Below are positions 8,637 to 19,150 of a DNA stretch of 64,000 nt, one piece after another (the first letter of the stretch is position 1; each line of letters starts with the position of its first letter). The notes below the pieces were generated by a model that saw only the letters and a list, made by a program, of their open reading frames with translations, ran no database searches and was not told where the DNA came from. The position numbers were made by a program, and so were the translations under genes. The stretch comes from Bacteroides mediterraneensis (lineage in GTDB: Bacteria; Bacteroidota; Bacteroidia; Bacteroidales; Bacteroidaceae), in NCBI RefSeq assembly GCF_900128455.1, contig NZ_LT635783.1:3524546-3588545 (forward strand), in the 5' to 3' direction.

Positions 8637-10676
8637 TTACCATACGTTCACACGTTTTTCAGGAGCTACGTACAACGGATCAGACGGTGTGATGTGGAAA
8701 GCATCATACCAAGCCTGGATGTGCGGCAGTGCACCGTTCACACGCCATTTGCCCAAAGAGTGAGGGTCTGACTTGGTGTACACGCGAATCTGCTCGTCGC
8801 GGATGTTGCCAGCCCACAGAGTGGCGTAGGCCAGGAAGAAACGCTGTTCCGGAGTGAAACCGTCTACCACACCCAGAGGTGCATCCTTCGTAGCATTCTG
8901 GAAGGCCAGATAAGCCACGTTCAAACCTCCGTGGTCGGCTAGGTTCTCGCCCAGCGTCAGCTCACCATTGGCATGCAAGCCCGGCAATACTTCGATATTG
9001 TTGAAGAAGTCCACCATCACCTGTGCACGTTCCTTGAAGCGGTCGGCATCACCCGGAGCCCACCAGTCAGTCAGGTTACCGTTCTTGTCGAACTGACGGC
9101 CCTGGTCGTCGAATCCGTGAGTCATTTCATGACCGATTACCACACCGATGGCACCGTAGTTGGCTGCATCGTCTGCTTCCATGTTGAAGAACGGCGGCTG
9201 AAGAATGGCAGCCGGGAAGCAGATTTCGTTGGTAGACGGATTGTAATAAGCATTCACTGTCTGCGGAGTCATCAGCCATTCATCCTTGTCGACCGGTTTG
9301 CCCAGACGGCTGTACATATCGTTGAAGCTCCATTCTGAAGCACGGCATACGTTGGCCCAGTAAGAATCTTTCTTGATGTCCAGTTTGGAATAGTCTTTCC
9401 ATTTGTCAGGATAACCAACTTTTACATGGAAGGCAGCCAGTTTTTCCTGTGCTTTCACCTTGGTGCTGTCGCTCATCCAGTCCTGTGCATTGATACGTTC
9501 TCCCAAAGCAGTCTGCAAGTTCTTCACCAGCTTCACCATACGTTCCTTGGCGGCTGCCGGGAAGTATTTTTCTACATACATTTCGCCTACCAGTTCGCCC
9601 AGCATGCCGTTTACTGAATTTACGGCACGTTTCCAGCGCGGCTGGTTTACCTGACGTCCGGACAATACCTTGCCGTAGAAATCAAAGCGGGCAGCCACGA
9701 AGTCATCGCTCAGGCAAGAAGCGGCTGCATCCAGCAAATTGTATTCCAGATATGACACATGTTTTGACACCGGCAGAGTGTTCATCAGACGAGCCACTTC
9801 CTGAATCGGTTCTACCTGTTCCACGTTCAGTTCGGCAGGAGCCTGAATGCCCAGTCCCTTTACATACGCATCCCAGTCGATGCCGGAGATGGTCTTCTTC
9901 AGTTCGTCGAACGACATCTTGTGATAGTTGGCTTCCGGGTCACGAAGCTCTGTGGCACTGCGTGAAGCCTTGGCAATAGCGGTTTCGATTTCCATTACAT
10001 CTGCCACCTTCTGCTGAGCTTCTGCTTCTGTGAAACCTGCCAGCTGGAACAGTTTGCCGATATATACCTTGTACTGTTCACGGATGTTCTGCGTAATGCT
10101 GTCGTTGTCCAGATAATATTCCTTTTCACCCAGGTTGATACCGCCCTGTCCCATCTGGAAGATGTTCAGCGAACTGTTCTTCGGGTCAGCATACACATAG
10201 CCGTGGAAATAGGTACCGATGCCGGCATGCGCCATCTCGGTCATCATCGGAATGATTTCACTCTTGTCTTTCAGGGCTGCAATCTTACCCAGCATTGCTT
10301 TCACCGGTTCCGCTCCCTGCTTGTTCAAGGTCACGCTGTCCATGGCCATGTTGTACAAATCACCGATTTTCTGCGCAGCTGAACCTGCCGGATTGTTCTT
10401 CTGGGCAGCCAGTCCTTCAATCAGTTCACGCAACTGCTTCTGGCTGTTGTCGAACAACAGGTCGAATGTCCCATAACGGGAATATTCGGCAGTCAGCGGA
10501 TGTGCTTCGTTCCAACCGCCACATGCATAACGGAAAAAGTCGGTTCCGGCAGCCACGGTCGTATCCATGTTTGCCAAATCGATGCCAGAAGTGCTTTTGG
10601 CTTCCTTCTGTCCGGCACAGCTGGTCATCATGGCAAATGCCAACGCTGCTACGGCTACATAATTTTTTTTGTTCAT
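8637..10676 (-). CDS. M13-family zinc metallopeptidase (PepO/neprilysin-like lipoprotein)
   Basis: A 679-residue zinc endopeptidase of the M13 (neprilysin) family. The signal peptide has the lipobox MMTSC, so it is probably anchored on the periplasmic face of a membrane or at the surface. The catalytic site is complete: HExxH in VVIGHEMTHGFDDQG (about residue 515), the third zinc ligand Glu in GENLADHGG, and the M13 substrate-binding signature NAYYNP. The C-terminus RVNVW resembles the CxxW end of the family without the Cys. The start codon follows the ABC-F stop by 28 nt, so the two are probably one transcript. The family cleaves small peptides; the natural substrate here is unknown. Confidence 0.93.
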   Translation of the reverse strand: MNKKNYVAVAALAFAMMTSCAGQKEAKSTSGIDLANMDTTVAAGTDFFRYACGGWNEAHPLTAEYSRYGTFDLLFDNSQKQLRELIEGLAAQKNNPAGSAAQKIGDLYNMAMDSVTLNKQGAEPVKAMLGKIAALKDKSEIIPMMTEMAHAGIGTYFHGYVYADPKNSSLNIFQMGQGGINLGEKEYYLDNDSITQNIREQYKVYIGKLFQLAGFTEAEAQQKVADVMEIETAIAKASRSATELRDPEANYHKMSFDELKKTISGIDWDAYVKGLGIQAPAELNVEQVEPIQEVARLMNTLPVSKHVSYLEYNLLDAAASCLSDDFVAARFDFYGKVLSGRQVNQPRWKRAVNSVNGMLGELVGEMYVEKYFPAAAKERMVKLVKNLQTALGERINAQDWMSDSTKVKAQEKLAAFHVKVGYPDKWKDYSKLDIKKDSYWANVCRASEWSFNDMYSRLGKPVDKDEWLMTPQTVNAYYNPSTNEICFPAAILQPPFFNMEADDAANYGAIGVVIGHEMTHGFDDQGRQFDKNGNLTDWWAPGDADRFKERAQVMVDFFNNIEVLPGLHANGELTLGENLADHGGLNVAYLAFQNATKDAPLGVVDGFTPEQRFFLAYATLWAGNIRDEQIRVYTKSDPHSLGKWRVNGALPHIQAWYDAFHITPSDPLYVAPEKRVNVW

Positions 10677-10704
10677 AAGTGTATTATTTTAATTAAGTCT
10701 CAAA

Positions 10705-12645
10705 TTATTCTTGTTTCATTTCTTCCAGTTCCGACAAGAGCGCAGTCCACTCGTCCTCCGCTTCTGAAATCTGTTTCTTCAGCTGCTGATGCTGTTCATA
10801 CAGTTTCATGTCGGACGCACCTTCCGGTGTGGCCATCTGCTGTTCCAGTTCCCCTACCTGGCCTTCCAGCTTTTCAATCTTCACTTCACAGTCGGCCACC
10901 TGTTTTTCCAGCTTACGGATTTTCTTGTTCAGCTCTTTCTGGGCTTCATACGAAAGTTTGTTGTCACTGTCCGGTGTCTCTTCTTTCTTTTCTGAAACCA
11001 CCTGAGGCGACTGCGACAACTGAAGTTCGTTCAGGCTCTCCATCCTCTTCTTTTGCAGGAAATCGTAAATGCCGCCGATATGTTCTTTCACCAGACCACC
11101 GCCAAACTCATAGACCTTGGTCACCAGTCCGTCGAGGAACTCACGGTCGTGTGACACCACGATGACGGTCCCATCGAATTCCTTTATCGCTTCCTTCAGC
11201 ACGTCTTTCGAACGCATGTCCAGGTGATTGGTCGGCTCATCCAGAATCAGGAAGTTCACCGGCTCCAGCAGCAGTTTTATCATGGCCAGACGGCTGCGTT
11301 CTCCTCCTGACAGCACTTTCACCTTCTTTTCGGAGGCTTCTCCTCCAAACATGAAGGCACCCAGGATGTCGCGTATCTTCAAACGGATATCTCCTTTCGC
11401 CACCCGGTCGATGGTATCGAACACCGTCAGATTCTCATCAAGCAGCTGAGCCTGGTTTTGGGCGAAATACCCAATCTGCACGTTGTGTCCGATGGTCAGC
11501 TTGCCTTCGAAAGGAATCTCATCCATGATGCACTTCACCAAGGTAGACTTACCTTCTCCGTTCTTTCCCACAAACGCCACCTTTTCCCCGCGGTGGATAG
11601 TCAGGTTCACATCGTGGAACACCACGTGATTGCCGTATGCTTTCTTCACATTCTCGCAAATCACCGGATAGTTGCCGGAACGGATGGAAGGAGGGAATTT
11701 CAGGCGAAGGGTGGAATTGTCCTCTTCATCAATTTCGATAGGCACGATTTTTTCCAGCTGCTTGATGCGGCTCTGCACCTGTACAGCCTTCGTGGCCTTG
11801 TAACGGAAGCGTTCTATGAAATCCTCCGTGTCTTTTATCTCTTTCTGCTGGTTTTCGTACGCACGCAACTGTTGCTCGCGGCGCTCCTTACGCAGCACGA
11901 CAAATTCATCGTAAGGTACTTTGTAGTCGTAAACCCGTCCGCAGGAAATCTCAATAGTGCGGTTCGTCACGTTGTTGATGAAGGCCCGGTCGTGACTCAC
12001 CAGCACCACAGCCCCCGAACTTGCTTTCAGAAAGTTCTCCAGCCACTGGATACTCTCAATGTCCAGGTGGTTGGTCGGCTCGTCGAGCAAGAGCACATCC
12101 GGACGACGCAACAAAAGTTTCGCCAGCTCAATACGCATGCGCCATCCTCCACTGAACTCAGATGTCGGCCGGTCAAAATCGCTCCGGTTGAATCCCAAAC
12201 CCGTCAGCGTACGTTCAATCTCTGCATGGTAGTTGGTACCTCCCATCATCAGGAAACGTTCGTTCTCGTGAGTAAAGCGCTCTATCAGTTCGTGATAACT
12301 CTCCGAATCATAATCCGTACGGTCAGCCAGCTCCTGGTTCATCTTCTCCAGCTTCTCCTGCATCTCGAAGATATGCTCAAAAGCCATCTCGGCTTCTGCC
12401 ATCACCGTACGTGTATCGCTTAAAATCATCACCTGCGGCAAATACCCGATGGTAATGCCCCGCTGCACGGCCACCACCCCATCCGTGGGTTGCTGCAATC
12501 CCGCCAGGATTTTCAGCATGGTAGATTTTCCGGCACCGTTTTTTCCGACCAGTGCGATGCGGTCTTTCTTGTTTATGACAAACGATACATCTTCAAACAG
12601 GGGAGTCGTTCCAAACTCCACCTTCAATCCTTCTATTGAAATCAT
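10705..12645 (-). CDS. ABC-F family ATP-binding protein
   Basis: A 646-residue soluble protein with two ABC ATPase domains and no membrane segments, so it acts on ribosomes or translation rather than in transport. Domain 1: Walker A GKNGAGKST (about 36-44), signature FSGGWRMRIEL, Walker B VLLLDEPTNHLD. Domain 2: GKNGEGKST, LSGGERSRLAM, LILDEPTNHLD. A linker rich in Arg and Lys separates them (the ABC_tran_Xtn/P-site tRNA interaction region of ABC-F proteins). The last 90 residues are a coiled coil rich in Lys, Glu and Gln, as in Uup and related proteins. It is the first gene of a two-gene unit with the M13 peptidase. A specific antibiotic-resistance role is not supported by what I see. Confidence 0.93.
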   Translation of the reverse strand: MISIEGLKVEFGTTPLFEDVSFVINKKDRIALVGKNGAGKSTMLKILAGLQQPTDGVVAVQRGITIGYLPQVMILSDTRTVMAEAEMAFEHIFEMQEKLEKMNQELADRTDYDSESYHELIERFTHENERFLMMGGTNYHAEIERTLTGLGFNRSDFDRPTSEFSGGWRMRIELAKLLLRRPDVLLLDEPTNHLDIESIQWLENFLKASSGAVVLVSHDRAFINNVTNRTIEISCGRVYDYKVPYDEFVVLRKERREQQLRAYENQQKEIKDTEDFIERFRYKATKAVQVQSRIKQLEKIVPIEIDEEDNSTLRLKFPPSIRSGNYPVICENVKKAYGNHVVFHDVNLTIHRGEKVAFVGKNGEGKSTLVKCIMDEIPFEGKLTIGHNVQIGYFAQNQAQLLDENLTVFDTIDRVAKGDIRLKIRDILGAFMFGGEASEKKVKVLSGGERSRLAMIKLLLEPVNFLILDEPTNHLDMRSKDVLKEAIKEFDGTVIVVSHDREFLDGLVTKVYEFGGGLVKEHIGGIYDFLQKKRMESLNELQLSQSPQVVSEKKEETPDSDNKLSYEAQKELNKKIRKLEKQVADCEVKIEKLEGQVGELEQQMATPEGASDMKLYEQHQQLKKQISEAEDEWTALLSELEEMKQE

Positions 12646-12678
12646 GCGAATCTATTCTTCTACATTACAAAGTGTCGG

Positions 12679-12686
12679 CAAAGTTA
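12679..12686 (-). promoter_or_regulatory. Candidate -7 box of the ABC-F/M13 unit
   Basis: The minus strand reads TAACTTTG, matching TAnnTTTG, 33 bp upstream of the ABC-F start codon. Confidence 0.5.
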
Positions 12687-12720
12687 CAACTTTCCGCGCA
12701 CAGCAATGACAGACAAGCTG

Positions 12721-13692
12721 TTAATTTTTCAAAGCGTCGGACGTTCCTTCTGCCTTACGCTGCAAATACAACTGGTAGGAATTGACCACATTGTGCCATA
12801 CACTGTAGAAACCGGCAGCTACTGCCGTCACGGGAGTGAAGAAAGTATAGCCCATCCAAATGGCGAATACGGTGTTTTTCTGCCCCAAAGCTTGTCCGGA
12901 ACTGATAGAATCGCCATACTTACGCCCGGCTTTCTTTCCAAAATAAAACTGCAGACCACAGCACACCAGGGAAACGACTCCCAATCCGGCCTGATACCAG
13001 AAAGACACGTTGCTGTGAACGATACTTTTTACCGTCACTCCGATAGCCAGAGTCAGGGCTACAGCCCACAAATAGAATGACAGCTCATGATACTGAGCCA
13101 CCTTGGCATGGACCTTCGGCAGAAGTACCCGCAACAGAATGGCAGCCAGAAACGGACAAAGCAACAACGGGAAGACCTTTCCTAAAATCAGGGTGAACGA
13201 ACTGCCGAAATTCAGTTCCGGATGCGGATGAACCAGCGGAAGCATCAACGGTACCAGAATGGCAGTCAGGATATTAATCAGAATAGTATAGGTGGTCAGA
13301 TGGGCCGCATCTCCCCCCAGTTTACGGGTGACTACTGCGGCTGCCGTGGCCGTGGGACAAATCAGACAAATCATCGCTCCTTCCACCAGAATGCGGGCCG
13401 GAAAATCAGGGAATATCACCAAAAGCAATCCCAAGACCACAAAACTGATTCCCTGAATCAGCAGCAAACGCAGGTGCCAGGCACACAGCTTCAAATCGTG
13501 CAGACTAATTTTACAGAACGTGAGAAACAGCATCAGGAAAATCAACACCGGCTGTACAATGTCGATGGCACGGGTCACAAACGGTTTGGTCGGGACAAGA
13601 AAAGGAATATTGACATACACAAAATACAGAATGACTCCCATTGCCATGGCAATCGGAAGCGTCCAGTTTTTACAAAAACGCAGAAAATTCAT
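12721..13692 (-). CDS. SBF-type (bile acid:sodium symporter family) membrane transporter
   Basis: A 323-residue polytopic protein with about nine or ten hydrophobic segments and a family-like core (GAMICLICPTATAAAVVT, GQKNTVFAIWMGYTFFTPV). It resembles the SBF/ASBT fold of sodium-coupled symporters, including the sodium-binding crossover region rich in small residues. The start at 13692 places the first membrane helix directly after a short basic N-terminus; the open frame extends further upstream but reads through the fumarase terminator region. Its substrate cannot be stated: family members carry bile acids, pantothenate and other organic anions. It seems to be a single gene between the fumarase terminator and the ABC-F promoter. 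Confidence 0.82.
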   Translation of the reverse strand: MNFLRFCKNWTLPIAMAMGVILYFVYVNIPFLVPTKPFVTRAIDIVQPVLIFLMLFLTFCKISLHDLKLCAWHLRLLLIQGISFVVLGLLLVIFPDFPARILVEGAMICLICPTATAAAVVTRKLGGDAAHLTTYTILINILTAILVPLMLPLVHPHPELNFGSSFTLILGKVFPLLLCPFLAAILLRVLLPKVHAKVAQYHELSFYLWAVALTLAIGVTVKSIVHSNVSFWYQAGLGVVSLVCCGLQFYFGKKAGRKYGDSISSGQALGQKNTVFAIWMGYTFFTPVTAVAAGFYSVWHNVVNSYQLYLQRKAEGTSDALKN

Positions 13693-13736
13693 TTTAAATC
13701 CACTATGATGAAACAAATCGGGGGAACAGAATAAAA

Positions 13737-13786
13737 AAAGGATTTGCAAATCCGGCCATCGACAGGCTACGGTTTGCAAATCCTTT
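13737..13786 (-). terminator. Intrinsic terminator of the fumarase gene
   Basis: AAAGGATTTGCAAA (13737-13750) pairs with TTTGCAAATCCTTT (13773-13786). On the minus strand the stem is followed by a run of T. It lies about 50 nt after the fumarase stop. Confidence 0.8.
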
Positions 13787-13835
13787 GTATGGTCTCATGC
13801 CTTTCTCTACGGGAAAAGCATATCTAGTGTCTCAA

Positions 13836-15479
13836 TTATTTACAGTTACCTGTGCAACGAGGTTTGATTTGTTTGAAGAAATCATTACCCTTGTTGTCTA
13901 CCAAGATAAATGCCGGAAAATCTTCTACCTCAATCTTCCAGATAGCTTCCATACCCAGTTCCGGATATTCCACACATTCGATGCTCTTGATGTTGTTCTG
14001 TGCCAGAATAGCAGCCGGACCACCGATAGAACCCAAGTAGAAACCACCGTGTTTCTTGCAGGCATCCGTCACAGCCTGGCTACGGTTACCCTTAGCCAAC
14101 ATAATCATAGAACCACCATGACTCTGGAACAGGTCTACGTACGGGTCCATACGTCCCGCAGTTGTCGGGCCCATAGAACCGCAAGCCATTCCCTTCGGAG
14201 TCTTGGCCGGACCAGCATAATAAATCGGATGATCCTTGATATACTGAGGCAGGTCTTCACCGCGATCCAAACGTTCTTTCAGTTTGGCATGAGCGATATC
14301 ACGACCTACGATAATCGTACCGTTCAAAGAAAGACGGGTAGCTACCGGATACTTGTCCAGTTCTGCCAGGATTTCCGGCATCGGACGGTTCAGGTCAATC
14401 TTCACGGCATTGCCTTCACCTGCCTGACGCAATTCTTCCGGAATCAGTTCGCCCGGATTTGAATCCAGCTTTTCAATCCAGATACCGTCTTTGTTGATTT
14501 TGCAACGGATGTTACGGTCGGCAGAGCAAGATACGCCCAAACCAACCGGACAAGAAGCACCGTGACGCGGCAGACGGATGATGCGCACATCGTGTGCATA
14601 ATATTTACCACCGAACTGTGCACCCAAACCAATGCGGTGAGCTTCTTCAAGCACTTGTTTCTCCAGCTCGATATCACGGAATGCACGACCGTATTCGTTA
14701 CCAGTAGTAGGCAGTGTGTCATAGAAACGAGTAGAAGCCAGTTTCACTGTCAGCAGGTTCTTTTCAGCAGAAGTACCGCCAATCACGAAAGCGATGTGAT
14801 AAGGAGGACAAGCAGCTGTACCCAAGGTCTTCATCTTTTCTACCAGGAACGGCACCAGCGTAGCCGGATTCAGGATGGCCTTCGTTTCCTGATACAAATA
14901 AGTCTTGTTGGCAGAACCACCACCCTTTGTGACGCAAAGGAATTCATACTCCATACCCTGAGTAGCTTCGATATCAATCTGAGCCGGCAGGTTGCAACGA
15001 GTATTCACCTCTTCGTACATGGTAAGCGGTGCATTCTGAGAATAACGCAGGTTTTCTTCTGTATAAGTTTTGTACACACCCAGAGAAAGCGCTTCTTCAT
15101 CACAATATCCGGTCCATACCTGCTGTCCTTTTTCACCGTGGATAATCGCCGTACCGGTATCCTGGCAGAAAGGAAGTACGCCCTTAGCTGCTACTTCTGC
15201 ATTGCGCAGGAAAGTCAAAGCTACATACTTGTCGTTGTCGCTTGCTTCCGGATCAGTCAGAATCTTTGCGACCTGTTCGTTGTGAGAGCGGCGCAACATG
15301 AAAGAAACGTCGCGGAAAGCCGCATTGGCCATCGCTGTCAAACCTTCCTTTTCGATTTTCAGGATGGGTTTTCCTTCAAACTCGCTTACAGATACATAAT
15401 CTTTGGTAAGCAAATAGTATTCAGTCGTATCTTTGCCACGTTCAAACATTGGCTGATACTTGAATTCGGGTGTTGCCAT
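13836..15479 (-). CDS. Fumarate hydratase, class I (iron-sulfur)
   Basis: A 547-residue single-chain class I fumarase of FumA/FumB length, which interconverts fumarate and malate using an oxygen-sensitive [4Fe-4S] cluster. The alpha-type domain has candidate cluster Cys in [11 protein letters not shown] (about residue 100) and in [12 protein letters not shown]; the beta-type domain has [15 protein letters not shown], the family signature. In Bacteroidaceae fumarase works in the reductive branch that makes succinate, in cytosol. It has its own promoter-like box (15514-15521) and terminator, so it is probably monocistronic. Confidence 0.95.
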   Translation of the reverse strand: MATPEFKYQPMFERGKDTTEYYLLTKDYVSVSEFEGKPILKIEKEGLTAMANAAFRDVSFMLRRSHNEQVAKILTDPEASDNDKYVALTFLRNAEVAAKGVLPFCQDTGTAIIHGEKGQQVWTGYCDEEALSLGVYKTYTEENLRYSQNAPLTMYEEVNTRCNLPAQIDIEATQGMEYEFLCVTKGGGSANKTYLYQETKAILNPATLVPFLVEKMKTLGTAACPPYHIAFVIGGTSAEKNLLTVKLASTRFYDTLPTTGNEYGRAFRDIELEKQVLEEAHRIGLGAQFGGKYYAHDVRIIRLPRHGASCPVGLGVSCSADRNIRCKINKDGIWIEKLDSNPGELIPEELRQAGEGNAVKIDLNRPMPEILAELDKYPVATRLSLNGTIIVGRDIAHAKLKERLDRGEDLPQYIKDHPIYYAGPAKTPKGMACGSMGPTTAGRMDPYVDLFQSHGGSMIMLAKGNRSQAVTDACKKHGGFYLGSIGGPAAILAQNNIKSIECVEYPELGMEAIWKIEVEDFPAFILVDNKGNDFFKQIKPRCTGNCK

Positions 15480-15513
15480 ATTACATTAAATTAATTGTTA
15501 GTTATTGTGGACA

Positions 15514-15521
15514 CAAAGTTA
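15514..15521 (-). promoter_or_regulatory. Candidate -7 box of the fumarase gene
   Basis: The minus strand reads TAACTTTG, matching TAnnTTTG, 34 bp upstream of the fumarase start codon. Confidence 0.5.
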
Positions 15522-15577
15522 CAAAGTATTATCGAAATTTTTCCTTAATTCATCCAAAAAGTTATCGGCAATCCGTT

Positions 15578-17122
15578 TTACTCTTCCACCGCACGAAGCA
15601 AATCTTTCTGCAGCACGTCTACTCCCGGGAAACCTACATAGCGTGCCTGCAATTTTCCGTCATGGCTGATAATCAGATAAGCAGGAATACCAGTCACCCC
15701 ATACGCATTACAAAGGTATTTCCATTGTGCGTCCGTCAGCCGGTAATGTACCCCTGTCATTTTGGAAAGGCTGGACTTCCAGATATTCTCCGGCGAAGAA
15801 GGGCCGGTCAGATAAATATACACAATGTCTTTGGAAGACAGACCTCTTTTCAGAGGGACCATGGCCTGCATGCTTTTCCGGCACGGACCGCACCAAGTAG
15901 CCCAAAAATCCACCAGAATAGCCCGACCTTTATGGGGTGCGATAATCCGCGGAAGGATATCAGCTCCTTCCACCTGCGTGGCCAACGAAGCAATTACGGC
16001 TTCCTTGGTGGATTCCACCCGTGCCGCATTCAGTTGCAAAGCCTGTGCAACCGCTTCCACATACGTACGAATTTCCGGGAACTCCACTGTTTTGAGCACC
16101 TTCCGGTCGTCCGAAGTCAAGGAAGATGCGGCAAGCAAATGCTCACACACCGGTCTGACTTTATCATAATCGGCCTTTAGCTTCGCTGCAACTTCCGGCT
16201 GCTCCATCATCCCTTTTTCTACAGCCCGATAAGCCTCCAATGCCGACAAGCTTCCACACGAAAGTTCCCGGTTTATCGTTTCGGCCTCTCCATCAAACCA
16301 AGCCTTTTCCTTTTTCTCATAATGCTTTCCTTGCAAGTGAGAGGCCGACATACTCAGACGAGGCAGGTTGACATAGACAGTCAGTTCCTCTCCAGGAACC
16401 AGAAAAAGGGGTAAAACGGCCCCGTTCAGCCTCAATGAAGTCAGAGTGGGCTGCAACAAATCTGTTTCCAGATGAAAGAAACCATCCTGACGGACTTTTA
16501 CCGGCACATTCCATTCCTTCGGGAAAAGGCCATCGTCGTACACCAGCTCCGGAAACAGAGACATCTTGGCTTCATATCCCAAAAGGTATCCGTTCACCAC
16601 GGCCTTGCCAGCCGACAATCCCGGTTCAGGCAATTCATTCTGGCGGACCGGATTTTCCGATGTCAAAAAGTTCGGCACATATACATAGGGCTCTTTCCGG
16701 CTCAACTGAATGCCGAAGATGTTCCACCCCATTTCCGGTTCCACAAAATCCACTTCATGCACATCGGGTTGCAACGGCGCGAAAGAAAGAGTCACTTCCA
16801 ATTGCCCGTCCTCACCAACAACCTCCGGTTCCGTCACTCCGTCGAGCGAAATATGCTCTGCCTCACGAAGCCTTGCCACTCCTCCATTTCCCCATTTCAA
16901 CATGGCTCTGGAAGAAATGACGACCGGAGTACCAGGCTTGCCATACATCACCGCATCCACCTGAGTCTGCTCATCGGTCAAAATCATCCGCTTGAACTCT
17001 ATTTCCGTGGTATTCGACAAGACAAAACCGGGATATTCCAACACCTTCTTCCGTCCTGCCTGTGCCTGTAAGCTCATCAGGCATAAACAAAGCAAACATA
17101 TATATCCGTATATACTCTTCAT
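15578..17122 (-). CDS. TlpA-like thioredoxin-fold protein, exported
   Basis: A 514-residue exported protein. An N-terminal signal (IYGYICLLCLCLMSLQAQA) has no clear lipobox. The central 340 residues are a mixed beta and helical region without a family I can name; proteins of this build often carry a DUF4369-like part. The C-terminal 130 residues are an AhpC/TSA/TlpA thioredoxin fold with the redox motif ATWCGPCRKSM and the cis-Pro segment VTGIPAYLII. This predicts a periplasmic thiol-disulfide reductase. It is the last gene of the hflX-DUF4954 operon, 18 nt after the previous stop. I see no clear terminator after it. Confidence 0.82.
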   Translation of the reverse strand: MKSIYGYICLLCLCLMSLQAQAGRKKVLEYPGFVLSNTTEIEFKRMILTDEQTQVDAVMYGKPGTPVVISSRAMLKWGNGGVARLREAEHISLDGVTEPEVVGEDGQLEVTLSFAPLQPDVHEVDFVEPEMGWNIFGIQLSRKEPYVYVPNFLTSENPVRQNELPEPGLSAGKAVVNGYLLGYEAKMSLFPELVYDDGLFPKEWNVPVKVRQDGFFHLETDLLQPTLTSLRLNGAVLPLFLVPGEELTVYVNLPRLSMSASHLQGKHYEKKEKAWFDGEAETINRELSCGSLSALEAYRAVEKGMMEQPEVAAKLKADYDKVRPVCEHLLAASSLTSDDRKVLKTVEFPEIRTYVEAVAQALQLNAARVESTKEAVIASLATQVEGADILPRIIAPHKGRAILVDFWATWCGPCRKSMQAMVPLKRGLSSKDIVYIYLTGPSSPENIWKSSLSKMTGVHYRLTDAQWKYLCNAYGVTGIPAYLIISHDGKLQARYVGFPGVDVLQKDLLRAVEE

Positions 17123-17140
17123 ACACAGGCCCTCCTGTAT

Positions 17141-19132
17141 TTACAACAAATCCTTCAGACGTTCTATCAATTCATTTCCAAGTGCGGTTTTCACCTTAAT
17201 ATGTTCAAGTACAGCTGTCACGAACGGATTACTTTCAAACACGCCCCGCACTTCTTCAAAGTCACGTACTTTTTCCTCACTGCTTCCATCGGCCCCAAAC
17301 CCAGTCATGGAGGTCAGAGAAAATTCCTTTTTGGCATCCTCATATACCATTTTGTCCAGTCCGACCACTGCTTCCTGCCACTGACGCACGATGGACACAA
17401 TATCTGCTGCCGTCACCTTATCCGCCTGCAATCCATAAAACTCCAGCATTTTCTCATAAGCCCACGTCCACTCATAGGTGTAATAATGGGCATGCATTTC
17501 AGCAAAGCGGCTGTGTATCTCATCCACAGAAATCAACCGTCCGCACTCGATATCCTCCATCAACCGTTCAATCTCACTTTTCGGAGCTATCAGCCCGGAA
17601 ATATCCACCCACTCTCCCGTACCGACCGGAGTGTCCGGCAACAACCGCCTCCGGATTTCCTCATCGGAAATAAAATGAATGTTCTCCAGACGCTTGATAA
17701 CGGAATTGCCTAAAAACTTATGGATGGCCGTTTCATAGAATTTGATTCCCTTGTTTAAGGAAGAATTCTTGATTTTCGCACTCTGATAAGAATAGATTTC
17801 CGAAGTCTCTCCCGATACCCGTGCCAACTCCTTCAGAATTCGGCGTCCCGTCATCATCTTCTGAATGGTATACGGGCTCAACAGGTTGTAATTAATCTGG
17901 TCCAACCGGTTCGGGTCCTTCCGCCTGTCACGTTTGGGCCATTTCTGCGCATCGCGAATGGTACCCACACTCCGCAAATTGACCCCCGGTACCAGATACG
18001 TGGTATTTTTCTCCTCTATCAGATAAGAAAAAGGCAGATTGGAAGTGTCCGGATGCGTCACATGGCGCCCCATCACCAATGAAAAGGCACCGATACGGGC
18101 CGGCCATAAGACATAAGAATCAGAGGTCGTCTTCGCCCCCCGTTCCAGCGTTCCCTGATGAATCGGACCCAGCTTGTACATGTGATTGCTTTGATTCGAG
18201 CCCGACCCCGCATTCATAAACGAGAACATACCCGCAATCAATAAAGTCGATTTATGGTGTGTCACCGTGAAAGGTCCTGCAAAAATGGCACAAGCCTCTC
18301 CGTTTTCTTCCTGACAGTTGCTGAAGAACAACGAATCGGAAGCCGAATACGTATGTCCCAAATGACACGCCTGCCCCACGAAGCAACGGGTCAGCATGGT
18401 ACCGTCTTCCACATGAGAGCCACTTGAAATGATGAAATCATCACACACCACTCCATAACCTATATGCACCGGGGCCGCCTCATTACTGTTCACGCTTCCG
18501 TTCTTCAGGCGCCCGGCTCCTTCCACCTGACAATAATCGCCAATCCGCACATTCTTGATGTAACCCGCATTGACAATCGTGACATGATGTCCAATCGTTC
18601 CCGTCTCCGAAGCATGCTCTTCTGCATAGGCCTCGATAATCTGCCGCATTTTCTCAATCAGCAGCGGACGATGGCGGTAAAGCGCCATGATATAGGCTTG
18701 ATGCGCCGACAGGCGGTCGTGCATGATTACCTCACGTCCTCCCGTTTCATTCAAGACCGAAACCTCCACTCCATTTCCGAAACGACTCCGGCAATCGACC
18801 AAAATAATATCTACGTTTTCGATAAACGTATCCTGCCCAATTTCGTAATTGGCAATATAATTCTTGACATTTTCAATGTAACAATTATCCCCCACCGACA
18901 CATTGTGCAGAGTGGCATAATACAATCCCGAATGCTTGGCTATCCCGCCTGCCAGTATAAACTCTTTTTCAAAGACTCCCAGCCGTATCTTTCCCGAAAA
19001 GCGGGTATGATGGATATGGTCTGTACGGAAGCCCTCGGCCACCTCTACGCTTTTCCAGTCGGAAGCCACACAATGCTGTGCCTCCAGCAGCGCAATCTCT
19101 TCTTGTGCCAGTGAACGATAGTGTTCTGTCAT
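17141..19132 (-). CDS. DUF4954 family protein with left-handed beta-helix repeats
   Basis: A 663-residue cytosolic protein that I recognise as the DUF4954 family, widespread in Bacteroidales and of unknown function. The first 330 residues are rich in hexapeptide-like repeats (for example YIKNVRIGDYCQVEGAGRLK and HIGYGVVCDDFIISSG), which point to a left-handed beta-helix as in sugar-nucleotide and acyl transferases. The C-terminal third is helical and charged. The gene lies 18 nt after hflX and 18 nt before the TlpA-like gene. A nucleotidyl- or acyl-transferase role is possible but unproven. Confidence 0.85.
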   Translation of the reverse strand: MTEHYRSLAQEEIALLEAQHCVASDWKSVEVAEGFRTDHIHHTRFSGKIRLGVFEKEFILAGGIAKHSGLYYATLHNVSVGDNCYIENVKNYIANYEIGQDTFIENVDIILVDCRSRFGNGVEVSVLNETGGREVIMHDRLSAHQAYIMALYRHRPLLIEKMRQIIEAYAEEHASETGTIGHHVTIVNAGYIKNVRIGDYCQVEGAGRLKNGSVNSNEAAPVHIGYGVVCDDFIISSGSHVEDGTMLTRCFVGQACHLGHTYSASDSLFFSNCQEENGEACAIFAGPFTVTHHKSTLLIAGMFSFMNAGSGSNQSNHMYKLGPIHQGTLERGAKTTSDSYVLWPARIGAFSLVMGRHVTHPDTSNLPFSYLIEEKNTTYLVPGVNLRSVGTIRDAQKWPKRDRRKDPNRLDQINYNLLSPYTIQKMMTGRRILKELARVSGETSEIYSYQSAKIKNSSLNKGIKFYETAIHKFLGNSVIKRLENIHFISDEEIRRRLLPDTPVGTGEWVDISGLIAPKSEIERLMEDIECGRLISVDEIHSRFAEMHAHYYTYEWTWAYEKMLEFYGLQADKVTAADIVSIVRQWQEAVVGLDKMVYEDAKKEFSLTSMTGFGADGSSEEKVRDFEEVRGVFESNPFVTAVLEHIKVKTALGNELIERLKDLL

Positions 19133-19150
19133 CTTTTATTTTTTTGTCGG

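Noticed and set aside
10500..11165. Long plus-strand frame opposite the M13 and ABC-F genes
   Set aside because: It spans the 3' end of one clear gene and the start of the other on the opposite strand and has a low-complexity Ser/Pro/Arg make-up, typical of a shadow.
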